Below are positions 1-7,259 of a stretch of 14,060 nt of DNA, one piece after another. Origin of the DNA: JAGZHZ01 sp965150505 (GTDB lineage: Bacteria > Bacillota > Clostridia > Lachnospirales > Lachnospiraceae); contig CBCTVZ010000056.1 in assembly GCA_965150505.1 (NCBI GenBank), positions 1 through 14,060 of the forward strand, in the 5' to 3' direction. Made by a program: the position numbers and the translations under genes. The notes beneath the pieces were generated by a model. It was given only the letters and a program-made list of their open reading frames with translations. It made no database searches and had not been told where the DNA came from. Positions within the stretch are counted from its first letter, which is position 1. Every line of letters starts with the position of its first letter.

Positions 1-13
1 AACTCGTTTAGAA
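1..13 (-). rRNA. Probable 5' end of 16S rRNA (cut by the window edge)
   Basis: Read on the minus strand, the last bases before the edge are AAACGAGTT. This matches the start of the universal 16S 5' region, in which GAGTT is followed by TGATCCTGGCTCAG. Only about the first dozen bases would be inside the window and the diagnostic part lies outside, so this rests on those few bases plus the tandem strong promoters just upstream. The exact mature 5' end is a guess made by counting back from the GAGTT match. Confidence 0.5.
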
Positions 14-71
14 TTTTCAAGGTTGTTTCACTGTTCAGTTATCAATGTTCTTTGCCGTTCTCTGTGACAGC
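1..71 (-). other. Presumed rRNA operon leader transcript
   Basis: About 70 bases separate the expected start point of the proximal promoter (P2) from the left edge on the minus strand. The stretch has no start codon with a Shine-Dalgarno sequence. It contains GATAACTGAACAGTG and CCTTGAAAATTC, which resemble the short leader found before 16S genes in Firmicutes. In that group the leader carries antitermination and RNase III processing signals; I cannot see the pairing partner, which would lie beyond the 16S gene. The identification depends on the sequence to the left of the window. Confidence 0.55.
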
Positions 72-77
72 TTTTAT

Positions 78-106
78 ATTTTATCACACTGTTTTGTGTT
101 TGTCAA
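78..106 (-). promoter_or_regulatory. Strong sigma-A promoter P2 (rRNA-type, proximal)
   Basis: On the minus strand the -35 box is TTGACA (101-106) and the -10 box is TAAAAT (78-83), with exactly 17 bases between them. Upstream (107-136) is a run of A-rich blocks like an UP element, the sequence that contacts the alpha subunit of RNA polymerase. Transcription would start near position 71 and run out of the left edge. The near-consensus boxes, UP-like tract and tandem arrangement with P1 are typical of ribosomal RNA promoters. Confidence 0.85.
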
Positions 107-173
107 GAACTTTTTTTGATCTTTTTTTATTTTTTTCGATCTCTTTCGTTCTCTCTGTCTCAGCAACTCCTTA

Positions 174-202
174 AGTTTATCACAACTCTTTTTCATTGTC
201 AA
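174..202 (-). promoter_or_regulatory. Strong sigma-A promoter P1 (rRNA-type, distal)
   Basis: On the minus strand the -35 box is TTGACA (197-202) and the -10 box is TAAACT (174-179), with a 17-base spacer. The A-rich block upstream (203-222) and the GTTC before the -35 box are shared almost word for word with P2, 96 bases further on. P1 starts about 40 bases after the end of the tRNA-Ser gene and no terminator hairpin separates them, so transcripts from the tRNA promoter may also run into this region. Confidence 0.82.
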
Positions 203-243
203 GAACTTTTTTTATTTTTTTCAATCTTTTTTTTGGAATCAAA

Positions 244-331
244 CGGAGAAAGAGGGATTTGAACCCTCGCGCCGCGTGAACGACCTACACCCTTAGCAGG
301 GGCGCCTCTTCAGCCTCTTGAGTATTTCTCC
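244..331 (-). tRNA. tRNA-Ser (anticodon GCU)
   Basis: The minus strand folds as a class II tRNA of 88 bases. The acceptor stem is GGAGAAA (331-325) paired with TTTCTCC, with discriminator base G at 244. The D stem is CTC/GAG, the anticodon stem CGCCC/GGGTG encloses loop CTGCTAA with anticodon GCT, a long variable arm follows, and the T stem is GAGGG/CCCTC around TTCAAAT. It reads the serine codons AGC and AGU. The long variable arm and G discriminator agree with serine identity. The 3' CCA is not encoded (TTT follows on the minus strand), so a CCA-adding enzyme must complete it. Confidence 0.96.
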
Positions 332-377
332 TTATTTTTTCCATTTTCAGATATAACACTTTCGCAGTGCATAGTTG

Positions 378-406
378 ATTATATAAGATCCCCTTTTATT
401 TGTCAA
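378..406 (-). promoter_or_regulatory. Perfect-consensus promoter of tRNA-Ser, overlapping the end of plsC
   Basis: On the minus strand TTGACA (401-406) and TATAAT (378-383) are separated by exactly 17 bases, a perfect match to the sigma-A consensus. Transcription would start near 371, leaving about 40 bases of 5' leader before the tRNA. The -35 box and the A-rich UP-like tract behind it (407-435) lie inside the last codons and stop of plsC, so this DNA has both a coding and a promoter role. The A-rich block resembles those before P1 and P2. Confidence 0.93.
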
Positions 407-1124
407 CATCTTTTTTTATATTTTTTTCAATCGTCTCTTTTATCCTATTTTTTACTACTTCTGCAATTTCTGTGGATTTCATATTTTGATATTCTTCATA
501 ACAAATAGGAGGCAGATAATGAAGCTGAACGGTGATCGGCTCAATCGAATTTGTATCAAATCCTTTATACGCATCAATTACTGCAACTGGAACAATCGGA
601 CATTTCACTTTCATAGCCGCTTTAAAACTTCCGCCTTTAAAATCTAAAACTTTATTTCCTTGTTTGGATCTTGTTCCTTCTGCGAAAATCAAATAATTTC
701 TTCCCTCATTTACTTCTTTTGAGACTTCTGACATCACTTTCATTCCCTGTCGAATATCTGAGCGATCTAATGCCTTTGCTTTCATAATGCGAAAGACCTG
801 TTTTAAAAACATTACATTTTCGACTTCTTTTTTCATAACGACAGAAAAAGGTCTTGGACAGCTCTCTACAAAAGCAAGCACATCAAATAAGCCCTGATGA
901 TTCGGATAAAGAATAAATCCATTTTTCTCAGGAAGATTTTCTATTCCATGCGCTTCAATTTTTACACGGCCTCCCTTATTTGCATGAACTGTAATTTTCT
1001 TTAAAAGAGCATACCGTTCTTCTTCCGAGTATTGATCTGCTTTTTTGGCATAATGACATAACTGCCACCACCAATATGGCACAAAAGGAAGATTGTACAG
1101 CACCATTAAAATTATTCTTTTCAT
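396..1124 (-). CDS. plsC: 1-acyl-sn-glycerol-3-phosphate acyltransferase (PlsC family)
   Basis: This 242-residue protein belongs to the PlsC lysophospholipid acyltransferase family, which transfers an acyl chain to lysophosphatidic acid to give phosphatidic acid at the inner face of the membrane. The HX4D catalytic motif is NHQGLFD (75-81). EGTR (149-152) and FKGG (162-165) follow, then the PIVPVAV block (176-182). The first 24 residues are hydrophobic and Trp-rich, consistent with membrane attachment. The ATG start has AAAGGA seven bases upstream. It is the last protein gene of the run, 48 bases after fumB. The Lys-rich C-terminus (about residues 230-242) is encoded by the A-tract and -35 box of the tRNA promoter. 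The family call is firm; the precise acyl acceptor is inferred. Confidence 0.92.
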   Translation of the reverse strand: MKRIILMVLYNLPFVPYWWWQLCHYAKKADQYSEEERYALLKKITVHANKGGRVKIEAHGIENLPEKNGFILYPNHQGLFDVLAFVESCPRPFSVVMKKEVENVMFLKQVFRIMKAKALDRSDIRQGMKVMSEVSKEVNEGRNYLIFAEGTRSKQGNKVLDFKGGSFKAAMKVKCPIVPVAVIDAYKGFDTNSIEPITVQLHYLPPICYEEYQNMKSTEIAEVVKNRIKETIEKNIKKDVDK

Positions 1125-1172
1125 CTCTATCCTTTCTAAATTTAAGAAGAAATAATCATTTCAATCCATCTT

Positions 1173-1724
1173 TTATTCTTTTTTATACTGTTCTATCGCT
1201 GTCTCATACAAATTATTTCCATCTGCATCAGCTACTACAATAACTGGAAAATTTTCAATCTCCAGTTTTCGGATTGCCTCTGTACCCAGATCTTCATATG
1301 CAATCACCGTTGATTTTTTTATTCTCTGAGCCAATAAAGCCCCTGCTCCTCCGATTGCCGCAAAATATACAGCGCCGTTTCTCACGATTCCATCCAGCAC
1401 CTCTTTCGAGCGTTTTCCTTTTCCGATCATTCCGATCAGTCCCATATCCAGCAGTCTTGGCGTATACTTATCCATTCTGCTCGCCGTAGTCGGTCCTGCT
1501 GATCCAATCGGCCGTCCTTCTCTGGCTGGACACGGTCCCATATAATAAATTATATTATTCTCCACTGAAATCGGCAGTTCTTCTCCTCTTTCCAAAGTTT
1601 CCTGCATTCTCTTATGCGCTGCATCACGGGCCGTATAAATTGTTCCTGAAAGATATACATAGTCTCCTGCTTTTAAGCTTTTTGCTTCTTCTCTTGTCAT
1701 AGGTACTGTAATATGACGTTCCAT
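1173..1724 (-). CDS. fumB: Fumarate hydratase class I, beta subunit
   Basis: At 183 residues this is the smaller (C-terminal type) subunit of a two-subunit class I fumarase, which interconverts fumarate and L-malate. Conserved features are GTIYTARDAAHKR (27-39), the GPCPAREGRPIGSAGPTTASR region (63-83) and GKGKRS plus GGAGAL (101-130), which normally help form the substrate pocket. The ATG start is preceded by AAGGAGGG, which overlaps the fumA stop codon. The 14-base gap suggests coupled translation and equal amounts of both subunits. The closely related L(+)-tartrate dehydratase beta subunit cannot be excluded by eye, but central metabolism makes fumarase more likely. The name fumB is used here for 'beta' and does not imply the E. 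coli single-chain enzyme FumB. Confidence 0.9.
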   Translation of the reverse strand: MERHITVPMTREEAKSLKAGDYVYLSGTIYTARDAAHKRMQETLERGEELPISVENNIIYYMGPCPAREGRPIGSAGPTTASRMDKYTPRLLDMGLIGMIGKGKRSKEVLDGIVRNGAVYFAAIGGAGALLAQRIKKSTVIAYEDLGTEAIRKLEIENFPVIVVADADGNNLYETAIEQYKKE

Positions 1725-1738
1725 TTTTCATTCCCTCC

Positions 1739-2584
1739 TTATATAGTCCGTACACTGTGTCGGTTTACATGACAGCAGATATTGATTGCTACCGGAAGTC
1801 CTGCAATATGCGTAGGATATGTATAGATATTGACAGCTAATGCGGTAATTCTGCCACCCAGTCCGCCAGGTCCAATTCCCAGACCGTTGATTTTCTCTAG
1901 CATCTCTTCTTCTAACTCTTTGACATATGGAATATCAGAATGCTGATTTACATTTCTTGTCAATGCCTTTTTTGCCATAAGAGCACATTTTTCAAATGTT
2001 CCGCCGATTCCAACTCCAACTACCATAGGAGGACACGCATTTGGTCCAGCATCCTTAACAGCAGTTAAAATTGCATTTTTGACACCTTCTATTCCATCTG
2101 CCGGTTTCAGCATAAAAATTCTGCTCATATTTTCACTTCCAAATCCTTTTGGAGCTACTGTAATTTTCACCTGATCTCCCGGCACAATCTCGCTATATAA
2201 AACAGCCGGTGTATTATCTTTTGTATTTTCACGAATAATTGGATCTTTTACAACAGATTTTCTTAAAAATCCTTCTGTATATCCCTGACGCACTCCTTCA
2301 TTGACAGCATCTTCCAGATTTCCACCCTCAAAATGCACATCCTGTCCTACTTCCAGAAAAATCACAGCCATCCCTGTATCTTGACAAATTGGAATCATGT
2401 CTGTTCCTGCAATCTGCAAATTCTCCTGAAGCTGACATAAAATCTGACGACCAAGTTCGGATTCCTCATTCGCTGCTGCTTTCTTCATCGCTTCATCCAT
2501 ATCAGATGACAGAAAATGCGTAGCTTCTATGCACATCTCTTTGATATTTTTTGTCAGTTCCTTTACATCAACTGTCCGAATCAC
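1739..2584 (-). CDS. fumA: Fumarate hydratase class I, alpha subunit ([4Fe-4S])
   Basis: This 281-residue protein is the iron-sulfur subunit of the oxygen-sensitive class I fumarase. Three cluster cysteines expected in this family are visible: C67 in ICQDTG, C184 in NACPP, and C270 or C271 in NICCHVNRH. The spacing resembles that of the single-chain E. coli enzyme. KGFGSENMS (146-154) and the GVGIGGTFEKC block (190-200) are also conserved. The start codon is GTG, with a strong GGAGGA six bases upstream and no good ATG nearby, so the GTG is well supported. It lies 61 bases after gatD and 14 before fumB. It probably serves a branched or reductive TCA segment, or aspartate/fumarate recycling; that role is inferred. 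Tartrate dehydratase alpha is the main alternative. Confidence 0.91.
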   Translation of the reverse strand: MIRTVDVKELTKNIKEMCIEATHFLSSDMDEAMKKAAANEESELGRQILCQLQENLQIAGTDMIPICQDTGMAVIFLEVGQDVHFEGGNLEDAVNEGVRQGYTEGFLRKSVVKDPIIRENTKDNTPAVLYSEIVPGDQVKITVAPKGFGSENMSRIFMLKPADGIEGVKNAILTAVKDAGPNACPPMVVGVGIGGTFEKCALMAKKALTRNVNQHSDIPYVKELEEEMLEKINGLGIGPGGLGGRITALAVNIYTYPTHIAGLPVAINICCHVNRHSVRTI

Positions 2585-2645
2585 GTTTACTCCTCCATTC
2601 TGGATCTCTATCTTTTTCTAATTTTCTCTCAAATATAACTAGATA

Positions 2646-3401
2646 TCAAATTCTTCTCAAAATCTCTTCTTTGATATTCTGTACTTTATCCTCATATCTC
2701 TTTACAATATAATCATTTGCCTCATGTTCCTGTGTATCGTCCAACGGCAAAAGTTCTATACTTCCATATTTTCTTTCCAGCGCTTTTTTCAGAATATAGT
2801 CACAGAGGTCTGGATTTTTCGGCAGTACAGGACCATGCAGATACGTTCCAATTACATTTTTATAGACAACGCCTTCCTGTCCTGATTTTCCGTCATTTCC
2901 TTTGCCATAAATTACTTTCCCAAGAGGTTTATTATTCTTTATGTACGTTCTTCCTCCATGATTTTCAAATCCAACGATTGGACGAGGAAACAAATCGCTC
3001 TGTATCACAATATTTCGGATCAGTCTTCCTTTTTTCTGAACCGTATAAAGATCAACTAGACCAAGTCCTTCGATTTTTCCATCTTTCGTCTCATAAAAAT
3101 TTCCCAATAACTGATATCCGCCGCAGATCGCAAGCACTACGCCATCTGTCTCCACAAATTTTTTAAAATCTTTTCGGATTTCTTTCAGGCGGTTACAGAC
3201 GAGCATCTGCTCACGGTCTGATCCGCCTCCCAAAAGTACAATATCTAATTTTCCAAAATCAATCGGATCTTCCAGTCTGTATGAAACGGTCTCTGCTTCG
3301 ATTCCTCTCCACTCACACCGTTTCATCATGCACTGAATATTGCCTCTATCCCCATAAAGATTCAAAAGATCCGGATATAAATGCCCTATCGTCAATTTCA
3401 T
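2646..3401 (-). CDS. gatD: Lipid II isoglutaminyl synthase, glutaminase subunit GatD
   Basis: This 251-residue class I (triad-type) glutamine amidotransferase releases ammonia from glutamine for MurT, which amidates the D-glutamate of the lipid II stem peptide. The oxyanion/Gly-rich strand is LLGGGSDREQ (56-65), the nucleophile is C93 in AICGGYQLLG, and the catalytic histidine is H189 in YLHGPVLPKNP. These correspond closely to the known C94/H189 pair of S. aureus GatD. The family resembles CobB/CobQ amidotransferases, but pairing with murT decides the role. The ATG overlaps the murT stop as ATGA (4 bases), so translation is probably coupled. GGAGGA lies nine bases upstream, inside the end of murT. 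It acts in the cytoplasm at the membrane. Confidence 0.94.
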   Translation of the reverse strand: MKLTIGHLYPDLLNLYGDRGNIQCMMKRCEWRGIEAETVSYRLEDPIDFGKLDIVLLGGGSDREQMLVCNRLKEIRKDFKKFVETDGVVLAICGGYQLLGNFYETKDGKIEGLGLVDLYTVQKKGRLIRNIVIQSDLFPRPIVGFENHGGRTYIKNNKPLGKVIYGKGNDGKSGQEGVVYKNVIGTYLHGPVLPKNPDLCDYILKKALERKYGSIELLPLDDTQEHEANDYIVKRYEDKVQNIKEEILRRI

Positions 3402-4738
3402 CGGCTTTCTTCCTCCATCTTCTTCAGCGTGTTTCTCGTGCTGTACAGTCCAGTATAATTGACGAGAATATACAGATTGCCGACACCATTTTTAATTCGA
3501 TCCTGAATGGCCTCCGCTACGTTTCGCTCCACTTTAGAAGAAATATCCACATATTTCAAACGCAGTCTCATATCGAGGCATCGGATTCCACTGACTGTGA
3601 TAGAACGGATACTCTCTTCTTTAAACCGTTCAAAATCAACATCCCAAAGCCACGATACATCCTCTCCATCCTGAAAACGGTCATTAATCAGAATGATCAC
3701 ATCCTTTGGCGCTTTGTCTTCCATCACTGCAGCAATATTCTGATTAAAACCAGCTGGATTTTTTGCCAGATTTAATTCTATTTTCGTTCCATTGATGAAG
3801 AAATGTTCCATTCTTCCGTTTTCTGGGTTGAACTTATTTAAAGTATCTTGAAAATGATCCATCGAAAGACCAGCGACTCTTCCGGCAGCATACGCTGTTA
3901 AGATATTATAAACGTTATAAAAACCGCGGTAGTTCGCCTCTATTTTTCTGCCTTCCACCTCAAAAGACAGATGATCTCCCGCAAAAATATGAGAGGCATC
4001 AAACTCAATTTTTGGTCTTTTAAATCCACATCCAGGACATTCATAATCTCCAAGCTGGCTGTAATGATAAAAATGATATTTCATCTTAGCCCCGCATCGT
4101 TTGCAGAAGCGTCCTTCTCTGATTTCAGAGTTTTCATCTCCATCCAACACTTTTTCGCTAATTCCATATGTGTGATATTTATTTCCTGTATCCATTGCCA
4201 ATGTCACAGACAGCGAATCATCTCCATTGATCAACAGTGTCATATCTGGAGCCATTTTGATAGCCCTTGTCAAAATGTCCATTGTAATATCAATTTCTCC
4301 ATAGCGATCAAGCTGATCTCGAAACAGATTTGTCAGCACCATATAGTCTGGTTTAAATCTAGGCAATACCTTCAAGGTCGATGCCTCATCGATCTCTATG
4401 CAGGCATAATCTGCGTCAATATTTCCCTTATTGTCAGTGGCCAAAACAAATGCAGCTACAACACCGTTCTGCATATTAGAACCTGTTCTGTTGCAGATTA
4501 TTTTTTTTCCTTCTGCCTCGATTGCAGAGCAAAGCAAATTATTTGTAGTCGTCTTTCCATTTGTTCCGCACACAATAAAAGACTTCCCTCTCAGCTGTCC
4601 TGCCAGATCCTGCAGAATATTTGGATAAATCAGGCGTGCCACAAGCCCTGCCCATGTGACACCCTGTTTTCCCATCTTTCGGCTGATCTTTCCGACCAGT
4701 TTTGCTGCTCTGACCGCCAATACTCTCCGTAGTTTCAT
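3398..4738 (-). CDS. murT: Lipid II isoglutaminyl synthase, Mur ligase-like subunit MurT
   Basis: This 446-residue protein is the ATP-dependent partner of GatD. It activates the alpha-carboxyl of D-glutamate in lipid II and accepts ammonia to give isoglutamine. The Mur ligase P-loop is CGTNGKTTTNN (57-67), with ligase motifs around EIDEAS (115-120) and TNLFRDQLDRYGE (136-148). A four-cysteine zinc-ribbon insertion sits at C212, C215, C234 and C237, a mark of MurT rather than of MurC-F. The C-terminal domain carries DVSWLWDVDFE (360-370); an aspartate of this domain has been proposed to complete the GatD triad. It starts six bases after gyrA, with its GAGGAG inside the last gyrA codons. In S. 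aureus and pneumococcus this modification supports cross-linking and resistance to beta-lactams and lysozyme. Confidence 0.95.
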   Translation of the reverse strand: MKLRRVLAVRAAKLVGKISRKMGKQGVTWAGLVARLIYPNILQDLAGQLRGKSFIVCGTNGKTTTNNLLCSAIEAEGKKIICNRTGSNMQNGVVAAFVLATDNKGNIDADYACIEIDEASTLKVLPRFKPDYMVLTNLFRDQLDRYGEIDITMDILTRAIKMAPDMTLLINGDDSLSVTLAMDTGNKYHTYGISEKVLDGDENSEIREGRFCKRCGAKMKYHFYHYSQLGDYECPGCGFKRPKIEFDASHIFAGDHLSFEVEGRKIEANYRGFYNVYNILTAYAAGRVAGLSMDHFQDTLNKFNPENGRMEHFFINGTKIELNLAKNPAGFNQNIAAVMEDKAPKDVIILINDRFQDGEDVSWLWDVDFERFKEESIRSITVSGIRCLDMRLRLKYVDISSKVERNVAEAIQDRIKNGVGNLYILVNYTGLYSTRNTLKKMEEESR

Positions 4739-4744
4739 ACTTTT

Positions 4745-7246
4745 TTATAACTCCTCATTCAGCTGATTTTCCAATAATTTCAATGTATCTTCCTCTGTTT
4801 TATTCGATTCATCGCGCACTTTCGCTATGCTTGCAACAGAGACATCCTCATCTAATTGAATCAGTTTCACACCTGAAGTCACTCTTCCTAGTACACTGAT
4901 CACATCACACATAATTCGGATGATCACGCCTTTTGTCGTAATCAGCATGATTTCTTTTTCTTTATCAACAGCTTTCACGCCGACTACATTTCCTGTTTTT
5001 TCCATGATCTTATAGCATTTTACGCCTTTTCCGCCTCTGTTTTGAGTCGTAAATTCATCAATAGAGGTCAGTTTTCCCATTCCTTTTTCTGACACGATCA
5101 GAAGATACTGTCCCTGTGTATCGAGCTGCATTCCGACTACTTCATCATCTGGAGATAAATTCATACCAATCACACCCATGGAAACTCGTCCTGTGCTGCG
5201 CACATCTGTCTCATGGAATCGAATACACTGTCCAAATTTTGTAACCAAGAAAATATCTTTTTTATTGTTTGTTGATTTTACTTCGATCAATTCATCATTT
5301 TCTCTCAGAGTGATCGCTGCAAGTCCTGTCTTTCTGACATTTGCATAATCTGTAATCGGCGTTTTTTTCACAATTCCATTTTTTGTCGCCATAAACAGAT
5401 AGCGGCCTTCTTTATATTCTCTGATCGGAATCATCGCTGTAATCTTCTCATCCGGCATCAACTGCAAAAGATTGATGATCGCAGTTCCTCTCGCATTTCT
5501 TCCTGCTTCTGGAATCTCATACGCTTTTAAGCGATATACTCTTCCTGTATTTGTGAAGAACATCATGTAATGATGCGTCGTTGTCATCAATAATTCTTCG
5601 ATGTAATCATCTTCGATAATCTGCATTCCTTTAATGCCCTTACCGCCACGATTCTGACTTCTGAAATTATCCACTGTCATACGCTTAATGTATCCCAGTT
5701 TTGTCATAGAAATCACAACGTTTTCCACCGGAATCAAATCTTCTGTGGATAAGTCAGACTCATCTGCTCCAATCTGTGTTCTTCTCTCATCTCCGTATTT
5801 TTCACCGATCGCAAGGATCTCTGTTCGGATCACACCTAAAAGCAGCTTCTCATCTCCTAGAATTGCCTTTAAGTCATCAATTTTTTTCATCAAATCCTGA
5901 TACTCTGTCTCCAACTTTCCTCTTTCCAGACCAGTCAAGGCTTTCAGTCTCATATCTACAATCGCCTGCGCCTGTACATCTGAAAGTGAAAAACGTTCCA
6001 TCAACTGCATTTTGGCTTCCTGAATATTTTTCGATCCTCTGATCAAGGTGATCACCTCATCAATATGATCGAGCGCCGCCAGCAGTCCCTCTAAAATATG
6101 AGCGCGCTCCTGCGCTTTGTTTAATTCATACTGTGTTCTTCTTGTGACAACCTCTTCCTGATGCTGAATGTAATAATTCAGCATATCCAGTAAGTTCATT
6201 ACTTTTGGTTCATTGTTCACAAGAGCCAGCATAATCACACCGAATGTATCCTGAAGCTGCGTATGTTTATAAAGACGATTTAATACGACATTCGCATTGA
6301 CATCGCGTCTCAATTCAATGCTGATTCTCATTCCTTCGCGGTTTGATTCATCGGTAATCGCCGTAATTCCGTCAATCTTTTTATCACGAACTAATTCTGC
6401 GATCTTTTCTATCAATCTTGCCTTATTTACAAGATATGGAAGCTCTGATACGACGATTCTGCTCTTTCCATTTTGCATTGCTTCAATTTCTGTCACAGCG
6501 CGAACCTTTATCTTTCCTCTTCCCGTGCGATATGCTTCCTCAATTCCTCTTTTACCAAGGATTTTCGCTCCTGTCGGGAAATCAGGTCCTTTAATAATCT
6601 GCATAATTTCTTCCATCGTTGTCTTGCGATCTTCCAAAATACGATTGTCAATCATCTTGACAACTGCCTGAATCACCTCATTCAGATTATGAGGAGGGAT
6701 ATTGGTCGCCATTCCTACTGCAATACCAGAAGCTCCGTTCACAAGAAGGTTCGGGTATCTGGACGGAAGTACAGAAGGCTCTTGTTCTGTCTCATCAAAG
6801 TTTGGAACAAAATCTACTGTATTTCTGTTAATATCAGCAAGCATCTCCATGGAAATTTTGCTCAGACGCGCCTCTGTGTAACGCATCGCAGCAGCTCCAT
6901 CTCCATCTACAGATCCAAAGTTTCCATGACCATCCACAAGAGGATATCGTGTAGACCAATCCTGCGCCAAATTTACAAGCGCTCCGTAAATGGAACTGTC
7001 ACCATGCGGATGATATTTACCCATTGTATCACCGACAATACGCGCACATTTTCTGTGCGGTTTGTCAGGACCATTATTCAGCTCAATCATCGAATACAGC
7101 ACACGGCGCTGTACCGGCTTTAATCCGTCACGGACATCCGGAAGAGCACGCGCTGCAATAACACTCATTGCATAATCAATATAGGAGTCTTCCATGGTCT
7201 TTTTCAGATCAATTTCCTCTATCTTGTCAAAAATATTATCTTCCAC
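4745..7246 (-). CDS. gyrA: DNA gyrase subunit A
   Basis: At 833 residues this is a full-length GyrA. With GyrB it forms the A2B2 type II topoisomerase that introduces negative supercoils using ATP. The catalytic tyrosine is Y123 in RYTEARLSK. The breakage-reunion domain runs to about residue 500, followed by a beta-pinwheel C-terminal domain with the GyrA box QNRGGKG (531-537), needed for wrapping DNA. A second exact QNRGGKG is at 735-741. The protein ends in an acidic, Glu-rich tail. In the quinolone-binding region HGDSSIYGAL (81-90), the position equal to E. coli S83 is serine (S84) but that equal to D87 is glycine (G88). The start is GTG with TAGGAGGA overlapping the gyrB stop, so translation is likely coupled; the gap to gyrB is 13 bases. 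Confidence 0.98.
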   Translation of the reverse strand: MEDNIFDKIEEIDLKKTMEDSYIDYAMSVIAARALPDVRDGLKPVQRRVLYSMIELNNGPDKPHRKCARIVGDTMGKYHPHGDSSIYGALVNLAQDWSTRYPLVDGHGNFGSVDGDGAAAMRYTEARLSKISMEMLADINRNTVDFVPNFDETEQEPSVLPSRYPNLLVNGASGIAVGMATNIPPHNLNEVIQAVVKMIDNRILEDRKTTMEEIMQIIKGPDFPTGAKILGKRGIEEAYRTGRGKIKVRAVTEIEAMQNGKSRIVVSELPYLVNKARLIEKIAELVRDKKIDGITAITDESNREGMRISIELRRDVNANVVLNRLYKHTQLQDTFGVIMLALVNNEPKVMNLLDMLNYYIQHQEEVVTRRTQYELNKAQERAHILEGLLAALDHIDEVITLIRGSKNIQEAKMQLMERFSLSDVQAQAIVDMRLKALTGLERGKLETEYQDLMKKIDDLKAILGDEKLLLGVIRTEILAIGEKYGDERRTQIGADESDLSTEDLIPVENVVISMTKLGYIKRMTVDNFRSQNRGGKGIKGMQIIEDDYIEELLMTTTHHYMMFFTNTGRVYRLKAYEIPEAGRNARGTAIINLLQLMPDEKITAMIPIREYKEGRYLFMATKNGIVKKTPITDYANVRKTGLAAITLRENDELIEVKSTNNKKDIFLVTKFGQCIRFHETDVRSTGRVSMGVIGMNLSPDDEVVGMQLDTQGQYLLIVSEKGMGKLTSIDEFTTQNRGGKGVKCYKIMEKTGNVVGVKAVDKEKEIMLITTKGVIIRIMCDVISVLGRVTSGVKLIQLDEDVSVASIAKVRDESNKTEEDTLKLLENQLNEEL

Positions 7247-7259
7247 GCTCTTTCTCCTC

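Noticed and set aside
107..240. Long T-runs that could be read as plus-strand terminators
   Set aside because: No GC-rich hairpin precedes them. On the minus strand they are A-tracts directly upstream of TTGACA boxes, so UP-like promoter elements explain them better.
2585..2645. Possible promoter or terminator between gatD and fumA
   Set aside because: The 61 bases hold the fumA ribosome binding site but no convincing -35/-10 pair and no stable hairpin.
3971..4732. A 253-residue open frame on the plus strand across murT
   Set aside because: It lies entirely antisense to an unmistakable murT, has no ribosome binding site, and its Ser/Ile/Cys-rich composition is typical of a shadow frame.
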